Assembly (NCBI GenBank): GCA_041691315.1
Contig: JBEPUW010000001.1
Span: 124,001 to 188,000 of the forward strand
Reading direction: 5' to 3'
Length of the DNA stretch: 64,000 nucleotides
Origin: Poindextera sp041691315
Lineage (GTDB): Bacteria > Pseudomonadota > Alphaproteobacteria > Caulobacterales > Caulobacteraceae
Shown piece after piece: positions 15,934 to 25,545 of the stretch. A program made the position numbers and the translations under genes. Under the pieces are notes generated by a model. That model searched no databases. It was given only the letters and a program-made list of their open reading frames with translations, and was not told where the DNA came from. Positions within the stretch are counted from its first letter, which is position 1; each line of letters opens with the position of its first letter.

Positions 15934-18498
15934 ATGACGCAGATGCTGAGGCCGCCGTTTGTCTGGACCCCACGCCAGGAGATCGATCCGACTGGCGGCC
16001 GGCGCGTCTATCTCGGTCATGAGGGCCGGCCGTATGAGAAGAACCGCTGGTTTTTGTTCCGCAAGATCGTCGATCTGCCGGCCAAGCCTGACGCGGCGCC
16101 GGTGTCGATCACCGTCGACGGGCGCTACGTCCTCTACGTGAACGGCGCACGGATTGGGCGCGGGCCGGTGCGCTGCAGCCCGCTCTATCAGCGCTATGAC
16201 GACTATGACCTGGCCGGGTCGCTGAAGGCCGGCCGCAACGTCGTCGCGGTGCTGGTGCACACCTATGGGACCGACACCGCCTTCTACGAGACGGTCAAGG
16301 GCATGTGGCATCCGACCTTCGGCGATGGGGGCCTGTGGGTGGACGGGGCCGTCGAGGTCGGCGGCGATCGGGTCGCGCTCAATACCGAGGCCGGCTGGCG
16401 TTGCATACAGTCCGACGCCTGGACGCAGAACGTGCCGCAATCGAACCACTCGCTGGGCTTCATCGAGGACCTGGATGCCGACAAGCTGGCCGACGGTTGG
16501 ACCTTGGTCGACTTCGACGATTCCAGCTGGGACGAGGCGCGGCCGCTGATTTCGGGCGGCGGCGGACCGGAGGCGACCTATGGCGGGCTGCTGCAGCGGC
16601 CGTTCCCGACGCTCTTGCCGCGCGGCATCGCCATGCTTGAGGAAAGGCTTGAACCGGCAAAGCGCATTGTCTGGATCAAGGGCTTGCAGTCCGAACCCGA
16701 GCTCGACTTCTGGCGCCGCTCGTATGAGGAGCCGCTGGTCGAGGCGCCAGCCAATGCGGTCACGCGACCGGATGACCTTAAGAAGCTGGAGGGCGGCCAG
16801 ACGGTGGTGCGCACCGCGCCCGGCCGCGACGTCTCCATCCTGCTCGACTTCGGCCGCATCATGACCGGCCGGCCACGCATCGAGATCGAGGCCCGCGGCG
16901 GCGAGATCGTCGAGATCGCCTGCGCCGAGAGCCTGCCCGGCGAGTGGGGCAAGGATGGACCGGCCGCCGACGCCCGCATCAAGCCGAAGCCCTGGCTAGG
17001 CTCGGACGCCCACCTCTGCCGCTATCGCGCCAAGGCGGGGGTGCAGACCTTCGAGCGTTTCGAATGGTGCGCCATCCGCTGGGTGCAGCTGACCATCCGC
17101 AATGCGCCTGAGGGGCTGATCATTCGCGGCTTCGGCGCCAACCTGGCCAACTATCCGGTGGAAGAGCGCGGGCGCTTTCAGTCCTCGGACGATTTCTTAA
17201 ACCAGCTTTGGGCGACCGGCGCCTACACGCTGCGCCAATGCATGCACGACGCCTGGGAGGATTGTCCCAGCCGCGAACAGCGCCAGTGGCTGGGCGACGT
17301 GACGGTGGAGAACCTGGTCGGCCACGCCGCCTTCGGGCCGTGCGTCGCGCCCCTGAACGCCAAATATCTGGCGCAAGTTGCGGAAAGCCAGCGACCGGAT
17401 GGCCTGACTCAGATGTTCGCGCCCGGCGACCACCGCACTAATGGCCTCTTGATCCCCGACTGGACCCTGCAGTGGATCCTGACCGCCGGCGACCACCTCG
17501 ACTATACCGGCGATCATGAGACCATCGAGGCCGTCTTCCCGTCGATCCTCAAGGCCCTGGCCTGGTTCGAGCGGCAGATCGGGCCATCGGGCCTGGTCGC
17601 TGACATGCCCTATTGGCACTTCATGGACTGGGCCGGCGTCGGCCGCGAAGGCGAGGCCGGGGCCCTGAACGCCCAGTTGGCCGGCTCCTTCCGTGTCGCC
17701 GCCAGGCTGGCGCGGGCGCTGGGTTGGGAGCGGGCGGCCGAGCGTTGCGCGGCCCGCGCCCATGCGCTCGCCGCCGCCCTGAACCAGCGGCACTGGGACG
17801 ACCGCCGCGGCGCCTATGTCGACATCGTCGATCCGGTTACCGGCGCCCAGGACCGGCGCATGTCGCAGCACGCCAACGCCGCCATGGCGCTCTGGGGCGC
17901 GGCGCTGGCCGACCGGGTGCGTCGCGCGCTCGACCGCATCAGCGACTCCGAACGCCTGACTTTCACGCCGGGACCGCCGATCGCGCCGCACGGCCAGGCG
18001 CTGGAGCCCGAGAACGGGGTGGTGCTGGCCAACACCTTCTACAGCCACTTCGTCTATGACGCGCTGGGCCAGCATGGCCGCTTCGGCGAGGCGCTCAGGC
18101 TGATGCGGGAGCGGTTCGGGCCGATGCTGGCGCGGGGCGCCACGACGCTCTGGGAGAGCTTCGAGCCGACCGCCAGCCTCTGCCACGGCTTTTCCGCCTC
18201 GCCGACCTACCAGCTGTCGCGACGCATGCTGGGCGTTTCGCCGGCCGCGCCGGGCTTCGCCGAGATCGATGTCGCGCCCGACCTGGCCGGCCTGGACCAC
18301 GCCGAGGGCGTCGTCCCAACCGCGCGCGGCGATGTCGAGGTCCGGCTGGAGCGCGACGGCGACGGTTTTGTCGCGCAGGTGCGCAGCCCCGCCGGCACGC
18401 CCACCCAGCTGCGCGCCGCGCCCGGATTGAAGGCCGCCGGAACGGCCAAGGCCACGGGTCCTGGCGGCTGGGAGGGGCGTTTCATCCGTGCCGGTTGA
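15934..18498 (+). CDS. GH78 alpha-L-rhamnosidase-like glycosidase
   Basis: 854 residues from ATG 15934, preceded by GCGGAGAG; earlier in-frame GTG 15856 and ATG 15883 lack such a site. N-terminal beta-sandwich regions (RWFLFRKIVDLP, YVNGARIGRGPVR) lead to an (alpha/alpha)6 barrel at about 420-790 and a closing beta-sandwich. The GH78 signature is exact: D443, E448 and D455 in DCPSREQRQWLGD match D567/E572/D579 of Bacillus RhaB, and E741 in LWESFEP fits the catalytic base. It would remove alpha-L-rhamnosyl groups, or another 6-deoxyhexose given the fucose genes nearby. No clear signal peptide. It is co-directional with the amidohydrolase 61 bp downstream. Confidence 0.87.
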   Translation: MTQMLRPPFVWTPRQEIDPTGGRRVYLGHEGRPYEKNRWFLFRKIVDLPAKPDAAPVSITVDGRYVLYVNGARIGRGPVRCSPLYQRYDDYDLAGSLKAGRNVVAVLVHTYGTDTAFYETVKGMWHPTFGDGGLWVDGAVEVGGDRVALNTEAGWRCIQSDAWTQNVPQSNHSLGFIEDLDADKLADGWTLVDFDDSSWDEARPLISGGGGPEATYGGLLQRPFPTLLPRGIAMLEERLEPAKRIVWIKGLQSEPELDFWRRSYEEPLVEAPANAVTRPDDLKKLEGGQTVVRTAPGRDVSILLDFGRIMTGRPRIEIEARGGEIVEIACAESLPGEWGKDGPAADARIKPKPWLGSDAHLCRYRAKAGVQTFERFEWCAIRWVQLTIRNAPEGLIIRGFGANLANYPVEERGRFQSSDDFLNQLWATGAYTLRQCMHDAWEDCPSREQRQWLGDVTVENLVGHAAFGPCVAPLNAKYLAQVAESQRPDGLTQMFAPGDHRTNGLLIPDWTLQWILTAGDHLDYTGDHETIEAVFPSILKALAWFERQIGPSGLVADMPYWHFMDWAGVGREGEAGALNAQLAGSFRVAARLARALGWERAAERCAARAHALAAALNQRHWDDRRGAYVDIVDPVTGAQDRRMSQHANAAMALWGAALADRVRRALDRISDSERLTFTPGPPIAPHGQALEPENGVVLANTFYSHFVYDALGQHGRFGEALRLMRERFGPMLARGATTLWESFEPTASLCHGFSASPTYQLSRRMLGVSPAAPGFAEIDVAPDLAGLDHAEGVVPTARGDVEVRLERDGDGFVAQVRSPAGTPTQLRAAPGLKAAGTAKATGPGGWEGRFIRAG

Positions 18499-18559
18499 AA
18501 CCGCCCCGTCGCTGGCCGTATCCTGCCGGCAAAGACGAAAAAGACCTGGAGGACGTCCG

Positions 18560-19753
18560 ATGGCTTACGTGCAGGACCAGATCGTTCACGACGCCGACTC
18601 CCATCTGATGGAGTTGCCGGACTGCCTCGACCCTTATTTCGACGCCCGCATGCTGGCCCGCTACCACGCCCTGCCGATCTACAAGCACAAGCTGGGCAAG
18701 CCGACCGGCTGGGCGGACGCCGCGCGCCGCCAGCACCAGGATCCGGAATTTCGCGCCGGGGCCGAGGAGAACATTCTGTTGCGCAAGAACCAGGCGGCGC
18801 TCGGCGCCTTCCTGCCGGCCGACCGGCCCAAGGCGATCGACTATCTGGGCTTCGCCAGCCAGCTGGTCTTCACCACCTTCTGCCTGGGTAATTTCCAGCT
18901 CGAATACGGCGATGACGTCGGGCTCGCCTATGCCGCCGCCACCGCCCACAACCGGATGATGACCGACTTCTGCTCGGTCGATCGCCGCTTGCTGGCCACC
19001 GGTTACGTGCCGCTGATGGACTTCGAGCGCTCGGCGGCCGCGACCAAGGAAGCCATCGAGCTGGGCGCCAAGGCCATCCTGATCGCCTCGCGCTGTCCGA
19101 AGGGCCATTCGCCCAGCCACATCGGCTTCGATCCGATCTGGGCGCAGGCTGAGGAGGCTGGCCTGCCAATCCTGTTCCACGTCGGCGGCGAGGAGAAGCT
19201 GAACCCGGACTATTTCGAAAACGGCCTGCCGCGGGTGAAGGACTTCCACGGCGGCGAGGAAAACTTCACCTCGGTGTCCTTCATGCCCCTCCCCAATTCG
19301 GTGATGCAGACCCTGGCTTGCCTGATCATAGACGGGGTGATGGACCGATTTCCCCGGCTGAAGTTCGGCGCCATCGAGCTGGGCGGCTCCTGGGTCCCGA
19401 GCTGGATGCGGTTCATGGATTCCTCGCACCAGGCCTTCTACAAGAACGAGGAACGGCTGCACCGCCTCTCTGCCCCGCCCAGCGAGATCGTCCGCCGCCA
19501 GGTGCGCGTCACCCCCTATCCGCATGAGGACGCCGGCTGGATCATCGCCAATTCCGGCGACGACATCTGCCTGTTCTCGTCGGACTTCCCGCACGTCGAG
19601 GGCGGCCGCAACCCGCTGAAGCGTTTCAACGACTCGCTGGCCGGCACGCCAAAGGCGGCGGTCGACCGCTTCTACCGCGAGAACTTCATCGACCTGATGG
19701 GCGAAGGCCTGGCCGCCGACCTAAGGCGGCCCGCGCATTTGGTTGCGGCCTGA
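18560..19753 (+). CDS. Amidohydrolase-2 family metal-dependent hydrolase
   Basis: 397 residues from ATG 18560, with CTGGAGGACG upstream. The N-terminus VHDADSHLMELPD gives the D-x-D-x-H variant of the metal motif seen in ACMSD-like/COG2159 amidohydrolases. ILFHVGGEEK and LFSSDFPHVEGGRNPL supply the later histidine and aspartate. The family includes decarboxylases and hydrolases of aromatic or lactone substrates, and no exact activity can be assigned. It follows GH78 by 61 bp and precedes the GMC oxidoreductase, with repeat B copy 1 filling the gap. Confidence 0.83.
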   Translation: MAYVQDQIVHDADSHLMELPDCLDPYFDARMLARYHALPIYKHKLGKPTGWADAARRQHQDPEFRAGAEENILLRKNQAALGAFLPADRPKAIDYLGFASQLVFTTFCLGNFQLEYGDDVGLAYAAATAHNRMMTDFCSVDRRLLATGYVPLMDFERSAAATKEAIELGAKAILIASRCPKGHSPSHIGFDPIWAQAEEAGLPILFHVGGEEKLNPDYFENGLPRVKDFHGGEENFTSVSFMPLPNSVMQTLACLIIDGVMDRFPRLKFGAIELGGSWVPSWMRFMDSSHQAFYKNEERLHRLSAPPSEIVRRQVRVTPYPHEDAGWIIANSGDDICLFSSDFPHVEGGRNPLKRFNDSLAGTPKAAVDRFYRENFIDLMGEGLAADLRRPAHLVAA

Positions 19754-19756
19754 TAA

Positions 19757-19910
19757 ACCTCTCCCAAGGGGAGAGGGAGGGCCCCAAGCGAAGCGAATGG
19801 GAGGGTGAGGGGTTACGGCCTCTCAGTTTTATCCTGAAACGGCGTACGCCCTCATCCTCCCACGCCGCCTGCGCGGCGTGGGCCCCTCCTTCTCCCCACG
19901 GGAGAAGTCT
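19757..19910. repeat. Family B composite inverted repeat, copy 1
   Basis: Starts ACCTCTCCC..GGGAGAGGGAGG, continues GGGAGGGTGAGGGGTTACGGCC, then inverted TACGCCCTCATCCTCCCA, a variable GC hairpin, and GGGCCCCTCC..TCTCCCCACGGGAGAAGTCT. The two halves are inverted relatives of one another. It sits between two co-directional genes and ends 21 bases before the GMC oxidoreductase start. Confidence 0.85.
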
Positions 19911-19931
19911 GAAGGGGATGGGCTAAGTGTG

Positions 19932-21548
19932 ATGGTCGCGCCTCCCGACTCCTTCGGCGACTACGACTTCATCATCGTTGGCGCTGGCTCTGCAGGGTGT
20001 GTGCTGGCCAATCGGCTGAGTGCGGATCCGCGCAATCGGGTGTTGTTGCTCGAGGCCGGCGGGCATGACCGGCTGTTCTGGGTGCATGTGCCGATCGGCT
20101 ATCTCTACACCCAGGGCAAGCCGCGTACGGACTGGTGCTTTTCGACGGTCGAGGAGGCCGGGCTTGGCGGCCGGGCGCTGAAATATCCGCGCGGGCGGTT
20201 GCTCGGCGGTTCGTCCTCGATCAACGGCATGATCTACATGCGCGGCCAGGCCGCCGACTACGACCATTGGCGTCAGCTCGGCCTGACCGGCTGGGGCTGG
20301 GACGACGTCGTGCCGCTGTTTCGCCGCTCGGAGGACTATTACGGCGGCGCCGACGAGATGCACGGCGCCGGCGGGCCGTTGAAGGTCAATCGCCAGCGTC
20401 TGAGTTGGCCGATCCTCGACGCCTTCGCCGAGGCGGCGGCCGAGTGCGGCATCCCGAAGACCGCCGACTTCAATCGCGGCGACAACTTCGGCAGCGCCCT
20501 GTTCGACGTGAACCAGCATGGCGGCCTGCGCTGGAGCGCGGCGCGCGGATTCCTCAGGCCGGTCATTAAGCGCCCGAACCTGCGGGTCGTGACCGGCGCG
20601 CAGGTTGAGCGCATCCTGCTGGACCAGGGCCGCGCGTGCGGCGTGCGCTTCCGCCTGAACGGCCGCGTCGCCGAGGCGACCGCCAGGGCCGAGGTGATCC
20701 TGGCCGCCGGCGCGATCGGCTCGCCGCATCTGTTGCAGCTGAGCGGTATCGGGCCGGGCGCGCTGCTGCAGCGGCATGGCGTGGCCGTGGTCAAGGATGC
20801 GCCCGGCGTCGGCGCCAACCTGCAGGACCACCTGCAGATCCGCACTGTCTACAAGACCTCGGGCGGCACGCTGAACAGCCGCGCCGCCAGCCGGTTCGGC
20901 AAGGCGATGATCGGGCTGGAATATGGGCTTTTCCGCACCGGCCCGATGTCGATGGCGCCCAGCCAGCTTGGCATGTTCGCCTATTCCTCCGACCGGCAGG
21001 CGACGCCGAACCTGGAATATCACGTTCAGCCGCTCAGCCTCGACGCCTTCGGCGAGCCGCTGCACGCCTTCGACGCGCTGACCGCCTCGGTGTGCAATAT
21101 CCGTCCGCGCAGCCGGGGCGATGTGACCCTGTTCGGCCCCGATCCGACCCTGGCGCCGGCGATCCGACCCAACTACCTGGCCGACGCGGCCGACCAGGAC
21201 GTGGCGCTGGAGGCCGTCGCGCTCACCCGCCGCATCTGCGCGGCGCCTGGCCTCGCGGATTATCACCCGGACGAATATCGACCCGGCGCCGAGGTGACCG
21301 ACCCGAGCGAACTGCTGGCCGCCATCGGCCGCATCGCCACCACCATCTTCCATCCTGTCGGCACCTGCCGCATGGGCGTCGATGAGGATGCGGTGGTGGA
21401 TGGTGCGCTCAAGGTGCGCGGCTTCGAGGGCTTACGCGTCGCCGACGCCTCGGTGATGCCGACCATCACCTCCGGCAACACCAATGCGCCGACGGTGATG
21501 ATCGCCGAGAAGGCCGCGGAGATGATGTTGGGCGCCGTCCCAGTCTGA
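19932..21548 (+). CDS. GMC-family FAD oxidoreductase (choline/alcohol dehydrogenase type)
   Basis: 538 residues from ATG 19932. FDYDFIIVGAGSAG-type FAD motif lies near the N-terminus, GGSSSINGM is the GMC signature 1, and H474 in HPVGTCRMG plus the SGNTNAP segment provide the active site. Size fits BetA/AlkJ-like dehydrogenases that oxidise alcohols to aldehydes with FAD and feed electrons to quinone or oxygen. No partner for betaine synthesis is nearby, so choline is not implied. Repeat B ends just before the start. A diiron protein and formaldehyde dehydrogenase follow on the same strand. Confidence 0.9.
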   Translation: MVAPPDSFGDYDFIIVGAGSAGCVLANRLSADPRNRVLLLEAGGHDRLFWVHVPIGYLYTQGKPRTDWCFSTVEEAGLGGRALKYPRGRLLGGSSSINGMIYMRGQAADYDHWRQLGLTGWGWDDVVPLFRRSEDYYGGADEMHGAGGPLKVNRQRLSWPILDAFAEAAAECGIPKTADFNRGDNFGSALFDVNQHGGLRWSAARGFLRPVIKRPNLRVVTGAQVERILLDQGRACGVRFRLNGRVAEATARAEVILAAGAIGSPHLLQLSGIGPGALLQRHGVAVVKDAPGVGANLQDHLQIRTVYKTSGGTLNSRAASRFGKAMIGLEYGLFRTGPMSMAPSQLGMFAYSSDRQATPNLEYHVQPLSLDAFGEPLHAFDALTASVCNIRPRSRGDVTLFGPDPTLAPAIRPNYLADAADQDVALEAVALTRRICAAPGLADYHPDEYRPGAEVTDPSELLAAIGRIATTIFHPVGTCRMGVDEDAVVDGALKVRGFEGLRVADASVMPTITSGNTNAPTVMIAEKAAEMMLGAVPV

Positions 21549-21623
21549 ACGCCGTTCACATAAGGCTTGCGAACGACCCCACCCTCGCGGCATCCTCTTA
21601 GGCCTCGTCAAGGAGCGCTTGAG

Positions 21624-22748
21624 ATGGCCGACGGAAACATCACCAAGGACAAGATGTACGGCGCGGTGGCGCCGGACGACTTCGAGTCCATGCTGGAGCT
21701 GGACCGCTACAACGCCCGCACGACCGCCTTCGACAAGATCATCTCGGCCACCCACGATCACTTCTGGGACCCGCTCGACAAGCGCTACATCGACTTCGAC
21801 GAGCCCTTCGACATGGAAAACGTCGCCATGGTTCCGGAGGAGCAGAACGGCATATTGCGCCTGCCTTACGTCGCCGAGAAGCTGGCCGATCCGAAGGAAA
21901 AGATCCGCTTCATCAACTACATGCAGCTGTGGAACTTCTCCTCCATCCTGCATGGCGAGCAAGGCGCGTTGAACCTGTCGGCCTCGCTGTGCCATGTGCT
22001 CTACGACCAGGGCGCTCAGGAATACGCCGCCAACCAGACCCGCGAAGAGGCCCGCCACGTCACCGCCTTCGCCAAGTACATCAAGTCCCGCTGGGGCCGG
22101 CCGGTGCCGTGCGGCGCGGCTCTGAAGGCGTTGCTGGTCGAGATCATCGAGGCGCCCGAGGTCTATAAGAAGATCATCGGCATGCAGATGCTGGTCGAAG
22201 GCCTGGCCATGGGCGCCTTCGCCTCCGGCTATCGCAACAACCGCGACCCGGTGGCCAAGAAGCTGTTTCAGCTGGTGATGACCGACGAGGCCTTTCACCA
22301 CAAGTTCGGCAAGATCTGGGCCGACCGAACCATCCCGAAACTCACCGAATCCGAGCGCAACATGGTCGAGGACTGGTCCGCCCACTGCGCCCAGAGTCTG
22401 CTGTTCAACCAAGGCTCGCCGGTGCAGCAGCAGGCGATCTTTGGCGAGTTCGACTTGGACCCAGAGCGGGTGATGGCCGACATGGTCGAGCGCCGCAAAC
22501 ACCGCGACCCGACCCTGCGTTTCCGCGGCGAGACCAACATCTTCCGTGTCCTGATCAAGACCCTGCTCAACGCCGGCCTGATCACAGACCGAACGATGAG
22601 TTTCTACGCGGCCTATGTCGACATGGATGAGTTGCGCGCCGAGGGCGACCGGATGGTCGGCGACGACATCGCCGAGGATGGCATTCGCTATCTGCAGGCG
22701 ATAAACTTCAAGGATCGGGCCAAGGTCGACCTGGTCGCCGCAGAGTAG
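21624..22748 (+). CDS. Ferritin-like diiron protein, probable oxygenase of unknown substrate
   Basis: 374 residues from ATG 21624, with AAGGAG 9 bases upstream. Mostly helical with a two-fold carboxylate/histidine pattern: E112 (LHGEQG), E142 and H145 (EEARH), E192 (LVEGLAM), E222 and H225 (TDEAFHH). This fits a four-helix-bundle diiron centre like AurF-type N-oxygenases, toluene/MiaE-type hydroxylases or R2-like proteins. No radical tyrosine or known subfamily was recognised. It lies 76 bp after the GMC gene and 8 bp before the class III alcohol dehydrogenase, strongly suggesting joint expression with the latter. Activity is inferred from metal ligands only. Confidence 0.8.
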   Translation: MADGNITKDKMYGAVAPDDFESMLELDRYNARTTAFDKIISATHDHFWDPLDKRYIDFDEPFDMENVAMVPEEQNGILRLPYVAEKLADPKEKIRFINYMQLWNFSSILHGEQGALNLSASLCHVLYDQGAQEYAANQTREEARHVTAFAKYIKSRWGRPVPCGAALKALLVEIIEAPEVYKKIIGMQMLVEGLAMGAFASGYRNNRDPVAKKLFQLVMTDEAFHHKFGKIWADRTIPKLTESERNMVEDWSAHCAQSLLFNQGSPVQQQAIFGEFDLDPERVMADMVERRKHRDPTLRFRGETNIFRVLIKTLLNAGLITDRTMSFYAAYVDMDELRAEGDRMVGDDIAEDGIRYLQAINFKDRAKVDLVAAE

Positions 22749-22755
22749 CCTATCC

Positions 22756-23865
22756 ATGAAAACCCGAGCCGCGGTCGCCTTCGAGGCCGCCAAGCCGCTT
22801 GAGATCGTCGAACTCGACCTGGAGGGTCCGCGCGCCGGCGAAGTTCTGGTCGAGCTCAAGGCCACCGGCATCTGCCACACCGATGCCTACACCCTCTCGG
22901 GCATGGATTCGGAGGGGCTGTTTCCCTCGGTGCTCGGCCATGAGGGCGCGGGCGTTGTTGTCGAGGTCGGCGCTGGCGTCACCTCGCTCAAGCCCGGCGA
23001 CCACGTCATCCCGCTGTACACGCCGGAATGCCGGCAGTGTAAGTCCTGTCTGTCGCGGAAAACCAATCTGTGTACGGCGATCCGCGCGACGCAAGGGCGT
23101 GGCGTCATGCCGGACGGGACCTCGCGCTTCTCCTACAAGGGCCAGACCGTCCATCACTATATGGGCTGTTCGACCTTTTCGAACTTCACCGTCCTGCCCG
23201 AGATCGCTGTGGCCAAGGTGCGCGACGACGCCCCGTTCGACAAGATCTGCTACATCGGCTGCGGGGTCACCACGGGGGTCGGGGCGGTGATCAATACCGC
23301 CAAGGTCGAGCCGGGCGCCAACGCCGTGGTTTTCGGCCTGGGCGGCATCGGGCTGAACGTGGTTCAGGGCCTCAGGCTCGCCGGCGCCGACATGATCATC
23401 GGCGTCGATCTGAACCCGGATCGCAAGGCCTGGGGCGAGCGGTTCGGCATGACCCACTTCGTCAATCCGAAGACCATCGACGGCGACATCGTGGCGCATC
23501 TGGTCGAGCTGACCGGCGGCGGCGCCGACTACACCTTCGACTGCACCGGCAATGTGACGGTGATGCGCCAGGCGCTGGAGGCCTGCCACCGCGGCTGGGG
23601 TGAAAGCGTGGTCATCGGGGTGGCGCCCGCCGGGGCCGAGATCGCCACGCGGCCGTTTCAGCTGGTCACTGGCCGGGTCTGGCGCGGCACCGCCTTCGGC
23701 GGCGCGCGCGGCCGCACCGACGTGCCGAAGATCGTCGACTGGTACATGGGCGGCAAGATCGAGATCGACCCGATGATCACCCACACCCTGCCGCTGGAGC
23801 GCATCAACGAGGCCTTCGAGCTGATGCACAGCGGCGAAAGCATCCGTTCTGTGGTGGTGTTCTGA
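22756..23865 (+). CDS. frmA: S-(hydroxymethyl)glutathione dehydrogenase / class III alcohol dehydrogenase
   Basis: 369-residue zinc alcohol dehydrogenase. Catalytic zinc residues are C40 (TGICHTDAYT) and H62 (GHEGAG); the structural zinc loop is ECRQCKSCLSRKTNLC. The glutathione-specific features of class III are present: an acidic SGMDSEG loop and the arginine in MPDGTSRF. GLGGIGL binds NAD. It oxidises the formaldehyde-glutathione adduct to S-formylglutathione. No S-formylglutathione hydrolase is adjacent. It begins 8 bp after the diiron gene, so it may clear formaldehyde made by that enzyme; this link is inference. Confidence 0.93.
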   Translation: MKTRAAVAFEAAKPLEIVELDLEGPRAGEVLVELKATGICHTDAYTLSGMDSEGLFPSVLGHEGAGVVVEVGAGVTSLKPGDHVIPLYTPECRQCKSCLSRKTNLCTAIRATQGRGVMPDGTSRFSYKGQTVHHYMGCSTFSNFTVLPEIAVAKVRDDAPFDKICYIGCGVTTGVGAVINTAKVEPGANAVVFGLGGIGLNVVQGLRLAGADMIIGVDLNPDRKAWGERFGMTHFVNPKTIDGDIVAHLVELTGGGADYTFDCTGNVTVMRQALEACHRGWGESVVIGVAPAGAEIATRPFQLVTGRVWRGTAFGGARGRTDVPKIVDWYMGGKIEIDPMITHTLPLERINEAFELMHSGESIRSVVVF

Positions 23866-23890
23866 TGCGGAACGCCGGCCAGAAATAGCT

Positions 23891-23993
23891 CGTCATCGCC
23901 CGACTTGTTCGGGCGACCCATGATCACCGCGTTCGACCTGTGTTCATGGGTCGCCCGCATTCCGCCGCTGCGCGGCTCCAGCGGGGGATGACG
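23891..23993. repeat. Family A composite inverted repeat, copy 3, followed by a T-run
   Basis: CGTCATCGCCCGACTTGTTC at left and a GCCCGC..GCGGGG hairpin with GATGACG at right. The facing halves ACCCATGATCAC and TGTTCATGGG are slightly diverged. Seven T residues follow (23995-24001), so the right hairpin could act as a terminator for frmA. It lies between convergent frmA and sulfatase genes. Confidence 0.83.
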
Positions 23994-24009
23994 ATTTTTT
24001 TGGGTGCGC

Positions 24010-25545
24010 TCAGCCCAACCCCAGCCGCTGAAGCTGGCCGTGTGGGGCCTCGATCGAGTCCAGCGCCGCGCGCAAGGCGTCGCGGTATTCCGCTTCCAGC
24101 GGGGAGCCTGCCAGGTTGCGCATTTCCTCGGGGTCGTCGTCCAGATCGTAGAGATGGTTGCCGGAAAACCGGCGTCCGGCCCAGAAGGGCAGGGGGTCGC
24201 TGAGGTCCCACTGCTGGTGGATCACCGGGATGCCGCTGCCGGGCATGTGGTCCAGCCGGGCGCGCTGATCGGGATAGGGAAGCTCCTGCTCGCGGGTGAA
24301 CACGTGCGTCGGCATGGTCGACCAGCGGTTCGAATACATGTCGAGCGGCGCATTGCCGTTCGCCGGCGCGCGGGCGTATTTGCGTTTGCCGTCGATCAGA
24401 TGCACCTCGCGGCCCCAGACCCCGGTCAGCAGCCAGTCGCGCACCTGGTTCTTCTCGCCGCTCAGGAGCGGCAGCAGCGAGACGCCGTGGGTGCGCTGGC
24501 GCACCGCCCCGGCCACCCCGAACAGGTCGGCCAGGGTGGCGAACAGGTCGACGCTGGTGGTCAGCGCCTCGGAGGTCGCCGGCGTGACGCCGGGGGCTGC
24601 GATCAGCAGCGGAATATGGCCAAGCGGTTCGTAGATCGGCACGGCCGGCTTGCCCCAGATGTCCTTCTCACCGAGATAGTGGCCGTGGTCGGTGCACAGG
24701 ATGACCAGGGTGTCGTCCCACAGATTGTGCTTGTCGAGCCGGTCCAGCACCCGACCAAGCCAATGGTCGATCATGGTCAGCTTGCCGCCGTACAGCGCCC
24801 GGATCTGCCTGGCCTGGCGCTCGTCGAGGATGCCTTTGCGAATGCCGCCGTCAGTGTAGGGCGGCCAGATCGGATGCGGTCCCGACCAGTCGGGATCGTA
24901 CATACTGAGATAGGGTTGGGGCGTGTCGAACGGCTCGTGCGGGTCGAATTCGTCGACGAACAGGAAGAAGCGGTCGTGCTTGCCGGCGTTGTCGTCGAGC
25001 CAGGTCGCCGCCGCCTGCATGGTCCGCGGCCCGGGAAAATCCGCCTCGCCGCGGAACCAGCCACGCGAGTTGTCGTAAGCCATCGGGCGGGGCGTGAACT
25101 TGGGCGAGCCGATCCAGCTGGGATCGGGTTGGGTCTTCCACGGGTCGCTTTCGTGGCCGCGCAGATAGTCCCAGGCCTCGAAATCGATGTGGAAGTTTTC
25201 GCCGCCGGCCTCGAACAGATGCGGATGGTCGGAGATCAGCTGGCTGGTGACGCCGGCGGCGCGCAGCTGGCAGGTGATGGCGTCTTCCCAGAGCTCGATC
25301 GAGCCCCAAGGCTTCCACAGGAAGTCGAGCGCCCCGCACAGGATGTCGTGCCGCGCCGGCATGCAGGGCAGCGAGCCGGTGAAGTGACGGGTGAAGCGCA
25401 CAGACCGCGCCGCCAGCCGGTCCAGGTTCGGGGTCGAAAACTCGCGGCCGCCATAGGCGCCCAGCATGTGGCGATTGAGGCTGTCGAGCAGGATGACGAC
25501 CGCGTTCTTAGGTTTGGCGGCGTTCGGAGGCTCTGATGAACTCAT
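24010..25545 (-). CDS. Sulfatase (formylglycine-dependent)
   Basis: 511 residues from ATG 25545. The modifiable cysteine is C61 in CMPAR, preceded by VVILLDSLNRHMLGAYGG, with TPNLDRLA typical of sulfatases. CTDHGHYLGEKDIWGKP carries the other metal ligands, and HLYDLDDDPEEMRNLAG is the usual C-terminal strand. No export signal is apparent. The family hydrolyses sulfate esters, often of glycans or aryl compounds; phosphonate relatives exist, as at 6738-8246. It also needs a formylglycine-generating activity, which is not in this window. Convergent with frmA; upstream is a 334-bp gap holding repeat A copy 4. Confidence 0.88.
   Translation of the reverse strand: MSSSEPPNAAKPKNAVVILLDSLNRHMLGAYGGREFSTPNLDRLAARSVRFTRHFTGSLPCMPARHDILCGALDFLWKPWGSIELWEDAITCQLRAAGVTSQLISDHPHLFEAGGENFHIDFEAWDYLRGHESDPWKTQPDPSWIGSPKFTPRPMAYDNSRGWFRGEADFPGPRTMQAAATWLDDNAGKHDRFFLFVDEFDPHEPFDTPQPYLSMYDPDWSGPHPIWPPYTDGGIRKGILDERQARQIRALYGGKLTMIDHWLGRVLDRLDKHNLWDDTLVILCTDHGHYLGEKDIWGKPAVPIYEPLGHIPLLIAAPGVTPATSEALTTSVDLFATLADLFGVAGAVRQRTHGVSLLPLLSGEKNQVRDWLLTGVWGREVHLIDGKRKYARAPANGNAPLDMYSNRWSTMPTHVFTREQELPYPDQRARLDHMPGSGIPVIHQQWDLSDPLPFWAGRRFSGNHLYDLDDDPEEMRNLAGSPLEAEYRDALRAALDSIEAPHGQLQRLGLG

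Noticed and set aside
19932..21548. Naming the GMC oxidoreductase betA with a betaine pathway
   Set aside because: No betaine aldehyde dehydrogenase, BetI or choline transporter nearby; sequence motifs do not separate choline from other alcohols.
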